Shown here: piece after piece, positions 25,356-34,676 of the stretch
Numbering within the stretch: the stretch's first letter is position 1
How the letters are laid out: every line of letters begins with the position of its first letter
Assembly: GCF_000152845.1 (NCBI RefSeq)
Contig: NZ_CH902584.1
Location: 1,538,886 to 1,602,885 of the forward strand
Length of the DNA stretch: 64,000 nucleotides
Direction of reading: 5' to 3'
Source of the DNA: Roseovarius sp. 217
Lineage (GTDB): Bacteria; Pseudomonadota; Alphaproteobacteria; Rhodobacterales; Rhodobacteraceae
The notes under the pieces: generated by a model
The model's database searches: none
The model's input: only the letters and a program-made list of their open reading frames with translations
What the model was told of the DNA's origin: nothing
Translations under genes and position numbers: made by a program

Positions 25356-26663
25356 ATGACCCGTGAATACCTGAAAAAAGCAACCCTCACATCGACCTCC
25401 AATGCCGGTGATGTGCATGAAACCGTGCAGGGGATTTTGGCCGATATCGAGGCGGGCGGTGACAAGGTGGCGCTGGAGTATGCCGCCAAGTTCGACCGCT
25501 ATGAGGGCAAGATCATCCTGACCCCAGAAGATATTGCCGCCGCCTCGGCGCTGGTGCCGGAAAAACTCAAGCGCGATATCGAATTTTCCCATGCCAATGT
25601 GCGCCGCTTTGCGCAGGCTCAGCGCGAAACCTTGCGCGATATCGAGGTTGAGGTAGTGCCGGGGCTGATTGCGGGGCAAAAGAGCATCCCGGTGCGGGCG
25701 GCAGGCTGCTATGTGCCGGGCGGGCGCTATAGCCATATCGCCAGCGCCATCATGACCGTGACCACCGCCAAGGTGGCGGGTTGCAAGCATATCGTCGCCT
25801 GTTCGCCACCCCGCCCCGGCGTGGGCGTGGCCCCGGCAATCATCTATGCGGCGCATGTCTGTGGCGCGGATGTGATCATGGCGATGGGCGGCGTGCAGGG
25901 TGTTGCGGCCATGACATTCGGCCTCTTTGGTCTGCCACCGGCGAACATCCTTGTCGGTCCCGGCAATCAGTTCGTGGCCGAGGCCAAGCGCATCCTCTTT
26001 GGTCGCGTCGGCATCGACATGATCGCAGGCCCGACCGACAGCCTCGTTCTGGCGGATGCGACCGCTGATCCGATGGTGGTGGCGACCGACCTCGTGGGAC
26101 AGGCGGAGCATGGCTATAACTCGCCCGTCTGGCTGGTGACGGACAATCGCCCGCTGGCCGAGGAGGTGATGCGCCTTGTCCCTGACCTGATTGCCGATCT
26201 GCCAGAGGTCAACCGCGACAACGCCGCCGCCGCATGGCGTGATTATGCCGAGGTGATCCTTTGCGCAGACCGCGAGGAAATGGCGGCCACCTCCGACGAT
26301 TACGCGCCCGAGCATCTGACGGTTCAGGCCGAGGATCTCAACTGGTGGCTGGACCGGCTCACCTGTTACGGCTCGCTCTTTCTCGGTGAGGAAACCACGG
26401 TCGCCTTTGGCGACAAGGCATCGGGCACCAACCATGTGCTGCCCACCTCAGGGGCGGCCAATTACACCGGCGGGCTGAGCGTGCACAAATACATGAAGAT
26501 CGTCACATGGCAGCGCGCCACCCGTGAAGGGGCCAAGCCCGTGGCCGAGGCCACGGCGCGCATTTCGCGGCTGGAAGGGATGGAGGGGCACGCCCGCACC
26601 GCCGACATTCGCCTGCGCAAATATTTCCCCGACGAAACCTTTGATCTGACCGCCAATGGCTGA
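25356..26663 (+). CDS. hpsN: Sulfopropanediol 3-dehydrogenase (histidinol dehydrogenase-like)
   Basis: 435 residues of the histidinol dehydrogenase superfamily. HpsN oxidises (R)-2,3-dihydroxypropane-1-sulfonate to sulfolactate with two NAD. Zinc and catalytic residues of the fold are kept: GQAEHGYN, YAPEHLTV, GDKASGTNHVLPT and EGMEGHARTADIRL. It differs from HisD in the substrate region (AGPTDSLVLAD instead of AGPSEVLVIAD). It is not in a his operon but between a TRAP transporter and two further dehydrogenases, the hpsKLM-NOP order. A true HisD role is unlikely. Confidence 0.85.
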   Translation: MTREYLKKATLTSTSNAGDVHETVQGILADIEAGGDKVALEYAAKFDRYEGKIILTPEDIAAASALVPEKLKRDIEFSHANVRRFAQAQRETLRDIEVEVVPGLIAGQKSIPVRAAGCYVPGGRYSHIASAIMTVTTAKVAGCKHIVACSPPRPGVGVAPAIIYAAHVCGADVIMAMGGVQGVAAMTFGLFGLPPANILVGPGNQFVAEAKRILFGRVGIDMIAGPTDSLVLADATADPMVVATDLVGQAEHGYNSPVWLVTDNRPLAEEVMRLVPDLIADLPEVNRDNAAAAWRDYAEVILCADREEMAATSDDYAPEHLTVQAEDLNWWLDRLTCYGSLFLGEETTVAFGDKASGTNHVLPTSGAANYTGGLSVHKYMKIVTWQRATREGAKPVAEATARISRLEGMEGHARTADIRLRKYFPDETFDLTANG

Positions 26664-27414
26664 ACGCGGGCTCTTTGATGTCGCGGGGCGCGTCGCGTTG
26701 GTGACGGGGGCAAGTGCCGGTCTTGGGCGGCGCGCGGCGACGGTTCTGGCGATGCGCGGCGCGCGCGTGGTGGGCGTGGCCCGCCGCGCCGATGCGCTGG
26801 CGGGCTGGCAAGCGGAGGTCGGCGAAAGCGGCGCGGTGATCGCGCATGATCTGGCGGATCGCGATAGCCTTGCGGATCTCGCCCGGCGCGCGGCAGAACC
26901 CTTTGGCGCGCCTGACATCGTGGTGCATGCCGCAGGGATCAACACCCGGCAGGCGGCGGATGAGGTGACGTCCGAAGGCTGGGATGTAACCCTCTCACTT
27001 AATCTCACAGCGCCGTTTTTCCTGAGCCAGCATCTTGTGCCCGCGATGCGGAACAAGGGCTGGGGACGGATCGTCAATTTCGCCTCGTTGCAATCCTTTC
27101 GCGCCTTTCCCGGTGGCATTGCTTACGGCGCGAGCAAGGGCGGCGTGGCGCAAATGACCCGCGCCATGGCCGAGGCATGGTCGCGCCACGGCATCAACGT
27201 CAATGCGCTGGCCCCCGGCTTCGTGCGCACGGAACTGACAGCCCCGGTGTTCGACGATCCCGAACGCGCGGCGCGCAACGCGGCGCAGACCTGCATCGGG
27301 CGCAATGGCGAACCCGAGGATATGGACGGCCCGCTGCTATTTTTCTGCTCCGAGGCGTCGAATTACGTCACCGGGCAAATCATGATGCTGGACGGAGGAT
27401 TTACCGCGAGATGA
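26656..27414 (+). CDS. hpsO: SDR family dehydrogenase, probable DHPS 2-dehydrogenase HpsO
   Basis: 252-residue short-chain dehydrogenase. The cofactor motif is TGASAGLGRRAATVL. The catalytic Ser, Tyr and Lys are in FASLQSFRAFPGGIAYGASKGG. It overlaps the end of hpsN by 8 bases, so translation is coupled. In Cupriavidus, HpsO together with HpsP is proposed to interconvert the DHPS enantiomers through a keto intermediate, giving HpsN its (R)-form. The role here rests on gene order. Confidence 0.78.
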   Translation: MAERGLFDVAGRVALVTGASAGLGRRAATVLAMRGARVVGVARRADALAGWQAEVGESGAVIAHDLADRDSLADLARRAAEPFGAPDIVVHAAGINTRQAADEVTSEGWDVTLSLNLTAPFFLSQHLVPAMRNKGWGRIVNFASLQSFRAFPGGIAYGASKGGVAQMTRAMAEAWSRHGINVNALAPGFVRTELTAPVFDDPERAARNAAQTCIGRNGEPEDMDGPLLFFCSEASNYVTGQIMMLDGGFTAR

Positions 27415-28394
27415 AGGCGCTTGTGTATACCGGACCCGAGGGGCTCGACTACCGTGACATGGCGGACCCCATCCCGCGCGACGGCGAGGCGCTGATCCGC
27501 GTCCAGAGCGTTGGCATCTGTGGCTCGGACATGCACGCCTATCTGGGCCATGATGAACGCCGCCCCGCCCCACTGGTTCTGGGGCATGAGGCGGCGGGCG
27601 TGGTGCTCAGTGGCGCGATGCAGGGCCAGCGCGTGACGGTCAATCCGCTGGTCACATGCGGCACCTGTCCCGCTTGCCGGTCGGGGCGCGACAACCTGTG
27701 CAGCACCCGTCAGATCATTTCAATGCCCCCGCGCGAAGGCGCCTTTGCCGGGCTTCTGTCCATGCCAGAGGGCAATCTCGTGCCTCTGCCCGATCATGTG
27801 ACCACGCATCAGGCGTCCTTGGCCGAACCCATCGCCTGCGGTTGGCACGCGGTGCGGCTGGGCCGGGCGGCGCTGGGCGATGGCCCGCACCGGGCGCTTG
27901 TGCTGGGCGGTGGCGCGATTGGTCTGGGCGCGGCGCTCAGCCTTGCAGCACAAGGTATTGTGGATGTGACGATGGTCGAACCGCACGCCGCGCGCCGCGC
28001 CTTCCTCGAACTGCGTTGCGATCAGGTGGTGATGGCCCCTGACGCGCTCGATCCCGCTGAGCAATTCGACCTCGTGGTCGATGGCGTGGGGTTTGAGGCC
28101 ACGCGCGCGCAGGCCTCTGCCCATGCCCGCCCCGGTGGCGTGATCGTGCATATCGGCCTTGGCCAACCCACCGGTGGCCTCGATATCCGGCGTATGACGC
28201 TGCAAGAAATCACCTTTATCGGCACGTATACCTATACAGCGCAGGATTTCCGCGACTGCGCGCAGGCGATGTTCGACGGGCGCCTTGGCGCGCTCGACTG
28301 GATTGAGGAACGGGCGCTGAGTGACGGTGCGCGCGCCTTTGCCGATATTCGCGCCGGTCGCGTGACCAGCCCCAAGATCGTTCTTGTGCCCTAA
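27411..28394 (+). CDS. hpsP: Zinc-dependent alcohol dehydrogenase, probable DHPS 2-dehydrogenase HpsP
   Basis: 327-residue medium-chain dehydrogenase. Catalytic zinc residues are in GICGSDMHAYLGHD and LGHEAAGV. The structural zinc site is CGTCPACRSGRDNLC. The nucleotide-binding motif is LGGGAIGLGAALS. Its ATG overlaps the hpsO stop by 4 bases (ATGA). The assignment as HpsP depends on position after hpsN and hpsO; sequence alone only shows the sorbitol/threonine dehydrogenase-like class. Confidence 0.78.
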   Translation: MKALVYTGPEGLDYRDMADPIPRDGEALIRVQSVGICGSDMHAYLGHDERRPAPLVLGHEAAGVVLSGAMQGQRVTVNPLVTCGTCPACRSGRDNLCSTRQIISMPPREGAFAGLLSMPEGNLVPLPDHVTTHQASLAEPIACGWHAVRLGRAALGDGPHRALVLGGGAIGLGAALSLAAQGIVDVTMVEPHAARRAFLELRCDQVVMAPDALDPAEQFDLVVDGVGFEATRAQASAHARPGGVIVHIGLGQPTGGLDIRRMTLQEITFIGTYTYTAQDFRDCAQAMFDGRLGALDWIEERALSDGARAFADIRAGRVTSPKIVLVP

Positions 28395-28409
28395 AAAGGA
28401 GCTTGTGAG

Positions 28410-28814
28410 ATGTATCGCAAAATCATTGTCGGCCTGTCGCTGGAACACGGGATCAGCGAGAGCGCCTTGGAAATCGCCCGCGCCCTGCGCGCCAAAGGCG
28501 GCGAGATCATCGCGCTGCATGCCTATGAGCCGGTCCAAGGCTCTGTGCGCGCCTATCTCGATGAAGAGGTGATCGAAGGCGCCTATAAACGCGCACAGGC
28601 ACTCTTGGCCGAGCGGGTGGCCGATGCACCCGATGTGACGCCGGTCATGCTGAGCGGCCACTCCGGGCGCGCGATCACCGATTACGCGGAAAAGAACGGC
28701 GCGGATTGCATCATCGTCGGCTCGCACAAACCGGGGCTCAGTGATTTCCTCTTGGGGTCCACAGCGGCGCGGGTGGTCCGGCACGCGCCCTGCGCCGTGC
28801 ATGTGCTGCGCTAG
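28410..28814 (+). CDS. Universal stress protein (UspA family)
   Basis: 134-residue cytosolic protein with the Usp fold, MYRKIIVGLSLEHGISESAL at the N-terminus. The ATP-binding loop is complete: VGSHKPGLSDFLLGSTAARVVRHAPCAVHVL. AAAGGAG lies about 9 bases before the ATG. It sits inside the sulfonate operon, 15 bases after hpsP and 9 before the FMN dehydrogenase, so it is likely co-expressed with catabolism. Its role there is unknown. Confidence 0.85.
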   Translation: MYRKIIVGLSLEHGISESALEIARALRAKGGEIIALHAYEPVQGSVRAYLDEEVIEGAYKRAQALLAERVADAPDVTPVMLSGHSGRAITDYAEKNGADCIIVGSHKPGLSDFLLGSTAARVVRHAPCAVHVLR

Positions 28815-28823
28815 GGCACGCGC

Positions 28824-29936
28824 ATGGGGGCCGATGCCATCCATTCCGCCGAGGATGCCCGCCGTCTGGCGCGGCGGCGTCTGCCGTGGATGGTGTTTGA
28901 CTATATCGACGGCGCGGCGGGTGAGGGGCATGGCGAGGCGCTGAACCGCGCCGCCCTGCGCGATCTGCGGCTAAAACCCCGCGTCCTGTGCAACGTGACC
29001 AAACGCGACCTGTCGCTCGATGTGTTCGGGCATCCTGCGCGTGTGCCCTTTGGCATCACGCCGATGGGCATGTGCAATCTCAGCACGCCGGGCGCGGATC
29101 TTATGCTGGCGCGGTTGGCGGCGCGGGATCGCGTGCCTTTGGGCGTCTCGACCGTCGCCTCGACTCCGCTCGAACAGATGATTGAGGTGGCCGAGGGCCA
29201 CGCATGGTTTCAGCTCTACTTCAGCGGCGATGGCAGCGGCACCATGGCGCTGGTGGATCGCGCCCGCGCAGCAGGCTATCAGACCCTTGTTGTCACGCTT
29301 GATGTGCCCGAGGTGGGCCGCCGCCCGCGCGAATTGCGGCACGGCTTCAAGATGCCGTTCAAAATCGGTCCCCGGCAATTCGTCGATTTCGCGCTGCATC
29401 CGCGCTGGTCGCTGGGCACGCTGTTGCATGGCAAACCTGAAATGGCGAATTTCCGGCAGGGCGGCTTTGACCGCACCGCCAGCCGCGCGGCGGCGGATTG
29501 GTCTTATCTCGACCGGCTGCGCACGGCTTGGCCCGGCACGCTGGTGATCAAGGGCGTGCTGGATGTCGAGGACGCCGTGCGTCTGCGCGACGCGGGCGTA
29601 GATGCCATTCAGGTTTCTAGCCATGGCGGGCGACAGCTCGATGGCGCGCCGCCGCCCATCCTGATGCTGGCCGAGATACGTGCAGCCCTTGGCCCCGATT
29701 ATCCGCTCTTTTTTGATTCCGGCCTGCGGTCAGGCGAGGATATCGTCAAGGCGCATGCCATGGGCGCGAATTTCGCCTTTCTCGGGCGGCCTCTGCTCTA
29801 TGCGATGGCGGCGGGGGGCGAGCGCGGTCTGAACCGGCTCTGGGACGTGATGACCGAGGAAATCAGCCTGACACTGGCGCAACTCGGTCGCACGGATATG
29901 TCAGGATTGTTCGACAGCCTGCGGCGCGCGGCCTGA
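28824..29936 (+). CDS. FMN-dependent alpha-hydroxy acid dehydrogenase (LldD type)
   Basis: 370 residues of the lactate dehydrogenase/glycolate oxidase TIM-barrel family. Landmarks are the early Tyr in VFDYIDGAA, SVASTPLEQM (the family has ATSTSSLE or similar), the catalytic His in VSSHGGRQLDG, and FLGRPLLYAMAAGG for flavin phosphate binding. The usual SNHGGRQ has Ser in place of Asn. It closes the DHPS operon, so a good candidate substrate is sulfolactate, giving sulfopyruvate. That is inference; lactate or glycolate remain possible. Confidence 0.85.
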   Translation: MGADAIHSAEDARRLARRRLPWMVFDYIDGAAGEGHGEALNRAALRDLRLKPRVLCNVTKRDLSLDVFGHPARVPFGITPMGMCNLSTPGADLMLARLAARDRVPLGVSTVASTPLEQMIEVAEGHAWFQLYFSGDGSGTMALVDRARAAGYQTLVVTLDVPEVGRRPRELRHGFKMPFKIGPRQFVDFALHPRWSLGTLLHGKPEMANFRQGGFDRTASRAAADWSYLDRLRTAWPGTLVIKGVLDVEDAVRLRDAGVDAIQVSSHGGRQLDGAPPPILMLAEIRAALGPDYPLFFDSGLRSGEDIVKAHAMGANFAFLGRPLLYAMAAGGERGLNRLWDVMTEEISLTLAQLGRTDMSGLFDSLRRAA

Positions 29937-29953
29937 GCCACGCGCCAGCTTGG

Positions 29954-31078
29954 TCAAAACGCGTATTGCCAGCCCAGTGTCGTGGTCCAATCGGTCTCAA
30001 GCTGGAGGCCGTTCAAATTCTGATAGACCGGCGCGCCGATCTCGAGCGCAACACGATGCCCGCGCAACGCGCCCTTCTGTGCCACAAGGTTGACCCCGGC
30101 AAAGAGCGTCACCGTCTCACCGCCGTAGTTGTCCGGGTTGAGGGTGGGCGAGGGACCGACCATGCGGGAATCGCGCCCGCTGATGTCGCCGACGCTCTTG
30201 GCCTCGATCCGGCCTGACAGACTGATCCAGGGCTTGGGCTGATAGCTGCCCCATGAGGTCAGCGCCACCTCATTGCCCAGGTGATAGCCGTTGTTCTTGC
30301 CGGTGCGCACCACCCCGGTCAGCTGCGCGCCCCAGCCGGTGTTGCCCGACCGCGCGCTATAGGTGATCCCCGGCAAGAGATCGACTGTGCCAGACCCAAG
30401 TTGCATCCCGTAAGGCATGCGCATGTTCATGAGCGCCCCGGTCGGCGTAAGGGCCGTTGCACGCTCTGTCGTGGACCCGGTGGGCAGGCTCACGCCGAAA
30501 TTCAGGTGCAGCTTGTGAGCGCCCCAAGTCCCAAGCCCGTAGAGCGCAGAGATCTTGAGATCGCCCCAGCCCTCGGATTGGGTGTTGAACGTGCCCAGCC
30601 GCACGGTCCCCGCAGGCCCGGCAAAGGTGATGTGATCCATGTTCTTGATTACATAGGGCAGCATTGCCATCAGGGTGATCCGGTCATTCGGCGCATACAT
30701 CGCGCCGAACATATGCATATCCATGGTCATGCTGGTGGGCACGATGCGGATATTGGGCGGCTGTCCCGGCAGGCCAAAGAACGCGTTGGGCGTTACGGCC
30801 ACCTGTTTGGGGCTGAGCCCGTTGGTGCCGCTGCGATAACCCTCCATGTCCATATGCATAAAGCGGTAGGACAGCATCACCTCGCCGGTCTTGTGGCGGT
30901 GCTCGCCCATAACGCCGATAGGCGCATGGCCATCGGCGCGCAGCGGCGGTAGATCGGTCACGCTGACGCGCAACCCGTCCTTGGGCACGGCATTGTCATG
31001 CGCCGATCCTGGCGTGGTCGAAAGGCATAACGAAAGCACGGCGCAAAATGCACCGGCACGCAGGAAAGCCTGTGTCAT
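29954..31078 (-). CDS. Putative outer-membrane transporter protein, Met/His-rich
   Basis: 374 residues. A Sec signal peptide (cut near GSAHD) precedes a chain with alternating hydrophobic pattern and an aromatic end (TTLGWQYAF), which suggests an outer-membrane beta-barrel of the MetA-pathway phenol-degradation type. The N-terminal mature part is rich in Met and His (MHMDMEGYRS, TSMTMDMHMFG), as seen in proteins linked to copper. A small Cys/His protein gene lies upstream on the same strand. A metal role is only suggested. Confidence 0.6.
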   Translation of the reverse strand: MTQAFLRAGAFCAVLSLCLSTTPGSAHDNAVPKDGLRVSVTDLPPLRADGHAPIGVMGEHRHKTGEVMLSYRFMHMDMEGYRSGTNGLSPKQVAVTPNAFFGLPGQPPNIRIVPTSMTMDMHMFGAMYAPNDRITLMAMLPYVIKNMDHITFAGPAGTVRLGTFNTQSEGWGDLKISALYGLGTWGAHKLHLNFGVSLPTGSTTERATALTPTGALMNMRMPYGMQLGSGTVDLLPGITYSARSGNTGWGAQLTGVVRTGKNNGYHLGNEVALTSWGSYQPKPWISLSGRIEAKSVGDISGRDSRMVGPSPTLNPDNYGGETVTLFAGVNLVAQKGALRGHRVALEIGAPVYQNLNGLQLETDWTTTLGWQYAF

Positions 31079-31384
31079 GTTCTTGGTCTCTTTTATTGGT
31101 TTCGACAGTCGGACACGGGGCGAAAATCGGGCCCTCTGGCGTCACGATATCAATCAGTTGAAAATTTGGTCACACAGTAGCCAAGTGAGGCTGGCATGGG
31201 CCACGCGGGGCCTGATCCTTCGGGCTGTCCCGCCATCTGGCCCGCTGGAGACGGCCCGAATGGCGGTAAGCATGGCGAAACGATCATGCGAGGAGAGTAT
31301 CCCTGTCACCGAAGATCCCGCTGGAGTGGCCCCTTGCCGATCAACGGCGAGGCGCACGGGTAGGCCCGGTGGCACGCATGCCAG
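31079..31384. other. Intergenic region without a convincing gene
   Basis: A 306-base gap between two minus-strand genes. A 73-codon minus-strand frame (31154-31375) has no recognisable family, signal peptide or good ribosome site, so it is not called. The region presumably carries the promoter of the outer-membrane protein gene. Confidence 0.4.
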
Positions 31385-31855
31385 CTATCCCAGGGCCACC
31401 AGGGGCGGCGCGCGCGGACTGTACCCGGTGGGCAGATCACCCACCGCTGCGCGCATATCGCCATAAACGCGGACGACACGCGAAAAACTCAGATCCCGCG
31501 CCACGGGCGCGATCGCCAGATCCGTCAGCGCAACCTGCGACTTGAAGAACGGACAGGGCGTGTTCAGATGCGGGCCGTCATGCGCGGCCTCAGCGGCGGG
31601 CGTGGTCAGCGCAGCGGGATGGTCTTCGATCAGACACAACTCACCGCCAAGCGCCGCAGCCTCGAGCTTGATCTGCTCTTGCACATGGAGATGAGAGCGA
31701 GAGGCATACGCCAATTCGTGCTGGCAATCGACGGCCGCTGCGGTGGCAACCCGGACGCTTACCAACAGAATAAGAAGCGCGGGCCCAAGGCCAACTCCCC
31801 TCAATCCGCGCCATAAGCGTCTGAATGTCATCGCCACCAATACCCGGCTCGCCAT
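31385..31855 (-). CDS. Hypothetical exported protein, DUF2946-like
   Basis: About 156 residues from the ATG at 31855; starts at 31831 or further upstream are also possible because no clear ribosome site is seen. One hydrophobic segment (GLGPALLILLVSVRVATAA) is followed by a small domain with CQHELAYASRSHLHVQEQ, EHD-like residues and HLNTPCPFFKS, and the chain ends with RAPPLVALG. The Cys/His content and RAPP end resemble DUF2946 proteins often found near copper genes. The match is weak. Confidence 0.5.
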   Translation of the reverse strand: MASRVLVAMTFRRLWRGLRGVGLGPALLILLVSVRVATAAAVDCQHELAYASRSHLHVQEQIKLEAAALGGELCLIEDHPAALTTPAAEAAHDGPHLNTPCPFFKSQVALTDLAIAPVARDLSFSRVVRVYGDMRAAVGDLPTGYSPRAPPLVALG

Positions 31856-32217
31856 CGGCGCGCGCCACTGTTTGAAAACCGTTTGATCCCCCCGCGACTC
31901 AATAATTTTCGAGCAACGGATGTAGTCCAAAAATACGATACTGCTCGCCTTGCCGATCCGTCAAGCTGGTGCTTGAGGAACGCAGATGATTCGCCATAGG
32001 CTTTCGTGATTGTGGCAAGGTTCCCTACCGCTGCGAGAACAATCCCGCGCAATCGGCACAACTCGACGCATCCCGCGAACAATTCCCCCCAAAACTTGAC
32101 GCAAAGAGCGTAGCGACCGCATATTCCGCCCATAACATAAACAGATAATGTCCATCTGTCGTTGTCGGTGGGGGCCGACGCGGTTGTGACATCCTTGATG
32201 TTCGAGGTGACACAGCG
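31856..32217. other. Intergenic region with a candidate promoter for the Hint gene
   Basis: A 362-base gap with divergent genes on either side. A sigma-70-like promoter, TTGACG at 32096-32101 and CATATT at 32120-32125 (18-base spacer), points toward the Hint gene and leaves a leader of about 85 bases. Bases 31900-31960 are AT-richer than the surroundings. No RNA gene is evident. Confidence 0.45.
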
Positions 32218-32982
32218 ATGACGATTCCCCGCCTGACGGCCAACGCCGCCTATTCCACACCTGTGCGCCGCCTGTCGGCGACACCAGAGCCTGAGCGCCT
32301 GCCGCTGCGGCGCTACACAAACCTGTGGCTTACGACCGATGGCCGGATTGCGGAACGCGAACATATGGCCCCGGCGCTGCCGCTGTTTGATGCGGCGCAT
32401 TCTGCCTTTGCGCGCGGCACGCTGATCACCACGACACGCGGCCCGGTCGCAATCGAGGATCTGTTGCCCGGCGATCTCGTGGACACGGCGGCGCATGGGC
32501 CGCTGCCCGTGATCTGGATTGGTCAGATCACGCTGCGGCCCCAAGACATCGCAGAGCGCTCTGTCAAACTGACCCGGATCATGGCGGATGCCTTTGGCAT
32601 CGCGCGCCCGATGGCGGATTTTCTGGCCGGTCCCGGTGCGCGCATTCTGACACGACCGCGCAATCTGCGCGCCAGCATCGGCTCTGATCATGTCCTCAGC
32701 CCGGCGCATGCGATGGCCGATGGGATGCATGCGTTTCGTGTGACGCCGCCGTGCGCGGTGACACTCTACCACATCTGCCTCCGGCGGCATGCGCTCATCA
32801 CCGCGAACGGTCTGGAGGTCGAGAGCTTTCACCCCGGTGCCGGTTTCGAACGCGAAGTGGGGCCGAGCATGCTCAACCTCTTTCTCTCGTTCTTCCCGCA
32901 TATCCACGAACCGCATCAGTTCGGCCCGCTGGCGCATCTGCGTCTGCCGCTGGATGCGCCCGATACGCTGAACGTCGCCTGA
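32218..32982 (+). CDS. Hint domain-containing protein lacking the N-terminal Cys
   Basis: 254 residues. The central part has the Hint start seen in many Rhodobacterales proteins: FARGTLITTTRGPVAIEDLLPGDLVDTAAHGPLPVIWIG, and later GSDHVLSPAHAMA and LYHICLRRHALITANGLEVESFHPG. In active Hint/intein domains a Cys or Ser stands where FARGT begins; here it is Ala-Arg, so self-splicing by the normal route is doubtful. GAGGTGA precedes the start. Its function is unknown; relatives are often part of secreted calcium-binding proteins, but this one has no repeats. Confidence 0.7.
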   Translation: MTIPRLTANAAYSTPVRRLSATPEPERLPLRRYTNLWLTTDGRIAEREHMAPALPLFDAAHSAFARGTLITTTRGPVAIEDLLPGDLVDTAAHGPLPVIWIGQITLRPQDIAERSVKLTRIMADAFGIARPMADFLAGPGARILTRPRNLRASIGSDHVLSPAHAMADGMHAFRVTPPCAVTLYHICLRRHALITANGLEVESFHPGAGFEREVGPSMLNLFLSFFPHIHEPHQFGPLAHLRLPLDAPDTLNVA

Positions 32983-32984
32983 TC

Positions 32985-33485
32985 TCAGGCCGACTGGCTC
33001 AGCCGCGCCTCAAGGATCTCAAACGGCACGCCGGGCTCATCTTTGGCACCGCGAATGACGAGCGAGGTCTTGACGCTGGCAACGTTATCCGCCGCCGTCA
33101 ATTCCTCGGTCAAAAAGCGTTGAAAGGTGCTGAGGTCAGGGGCCACGCATTTCAGAATGAAATCTACCTCCCCATTCAGCATGTGACACTCGCGCACCAG
33201 TGGCCAGGCCCGGCATCGCGCCTCAAAGGCGCTCAGATCGGCCTCGGCCTGACTTTGCAGGCCCACCATGGCAAACACCTGCACCTCGAACCCCAATTCG
33301 CGCGGGTCCACATCGGCATGATAGCCACGAATAAACCCCTGTTCCTCGAGCGTGCGCACCCGGCGCAGACAGGGCGGCGCCGAGATACCAACCCGCTTGG
33401 CCAGTTCCACATTGGTCATCCGGCCATCGGCCTGCAACTCCGCCAGAATCTTGCGATCAATTGGATCAAGACGGGACGTGGCCAT
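32985..33485 (-). CDS. Lrp/AsnC family transcriptional regulator
   Basis: 166 residues. The N-terminal HTH is LDPIDRKILAELQADGRMTNVELAKRVGISAPPCLRRVRTLE. The RAM ligand-binding domain follows, with GEVDFILKCVAPDLSTFQRF. It is divergent from trxB. The pairing of this regulator with trxB recurs in Rhodobacterales, from memory. A dyad lies between the two genes. The effector is probably an amino acid. Confidence 0.9.
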   Translation of the reverse strand: MATSRLDPIDRKILAELQADGRMTNVELAKRVGISAPPCLRRVRTLEEQGFIRGYHADVDPRELGFEVQVFAMVGLQSQAEADLSAFEARCRAWPLVRECHMLNGEVDFILKCVAPDLSTFQRFLTEELTAADNVASVKTSLVIRGAKDEPGVPFEILEARLSQSA

Positions 33486-33520
33486 GGTTCACTCCTTGTT
33501 GGATTTCGCGATTGTTATAG

Positions 33521-34627
<1,107 letters not shown>

Positions 34628-34676
34628 GTTTAGGCTTTCTGCGCGGCATCATGGCCATAGCGCCGCCGCGCAGCCC

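Noticed and set aside
25356..26663. Histidinol dehydrogenase hisD
   Set aside because: The fold and zinc residues match, but the substrate region differs and the TRAP/SDR/ADH context is that of DHPS breakdown.
31154..31375. Minus-strand frame of 73 codons in the gap before the outer-membrane protein gene
   Set aside because: No ribosome site, signal peptide or family; composition fits non-coding DNA.
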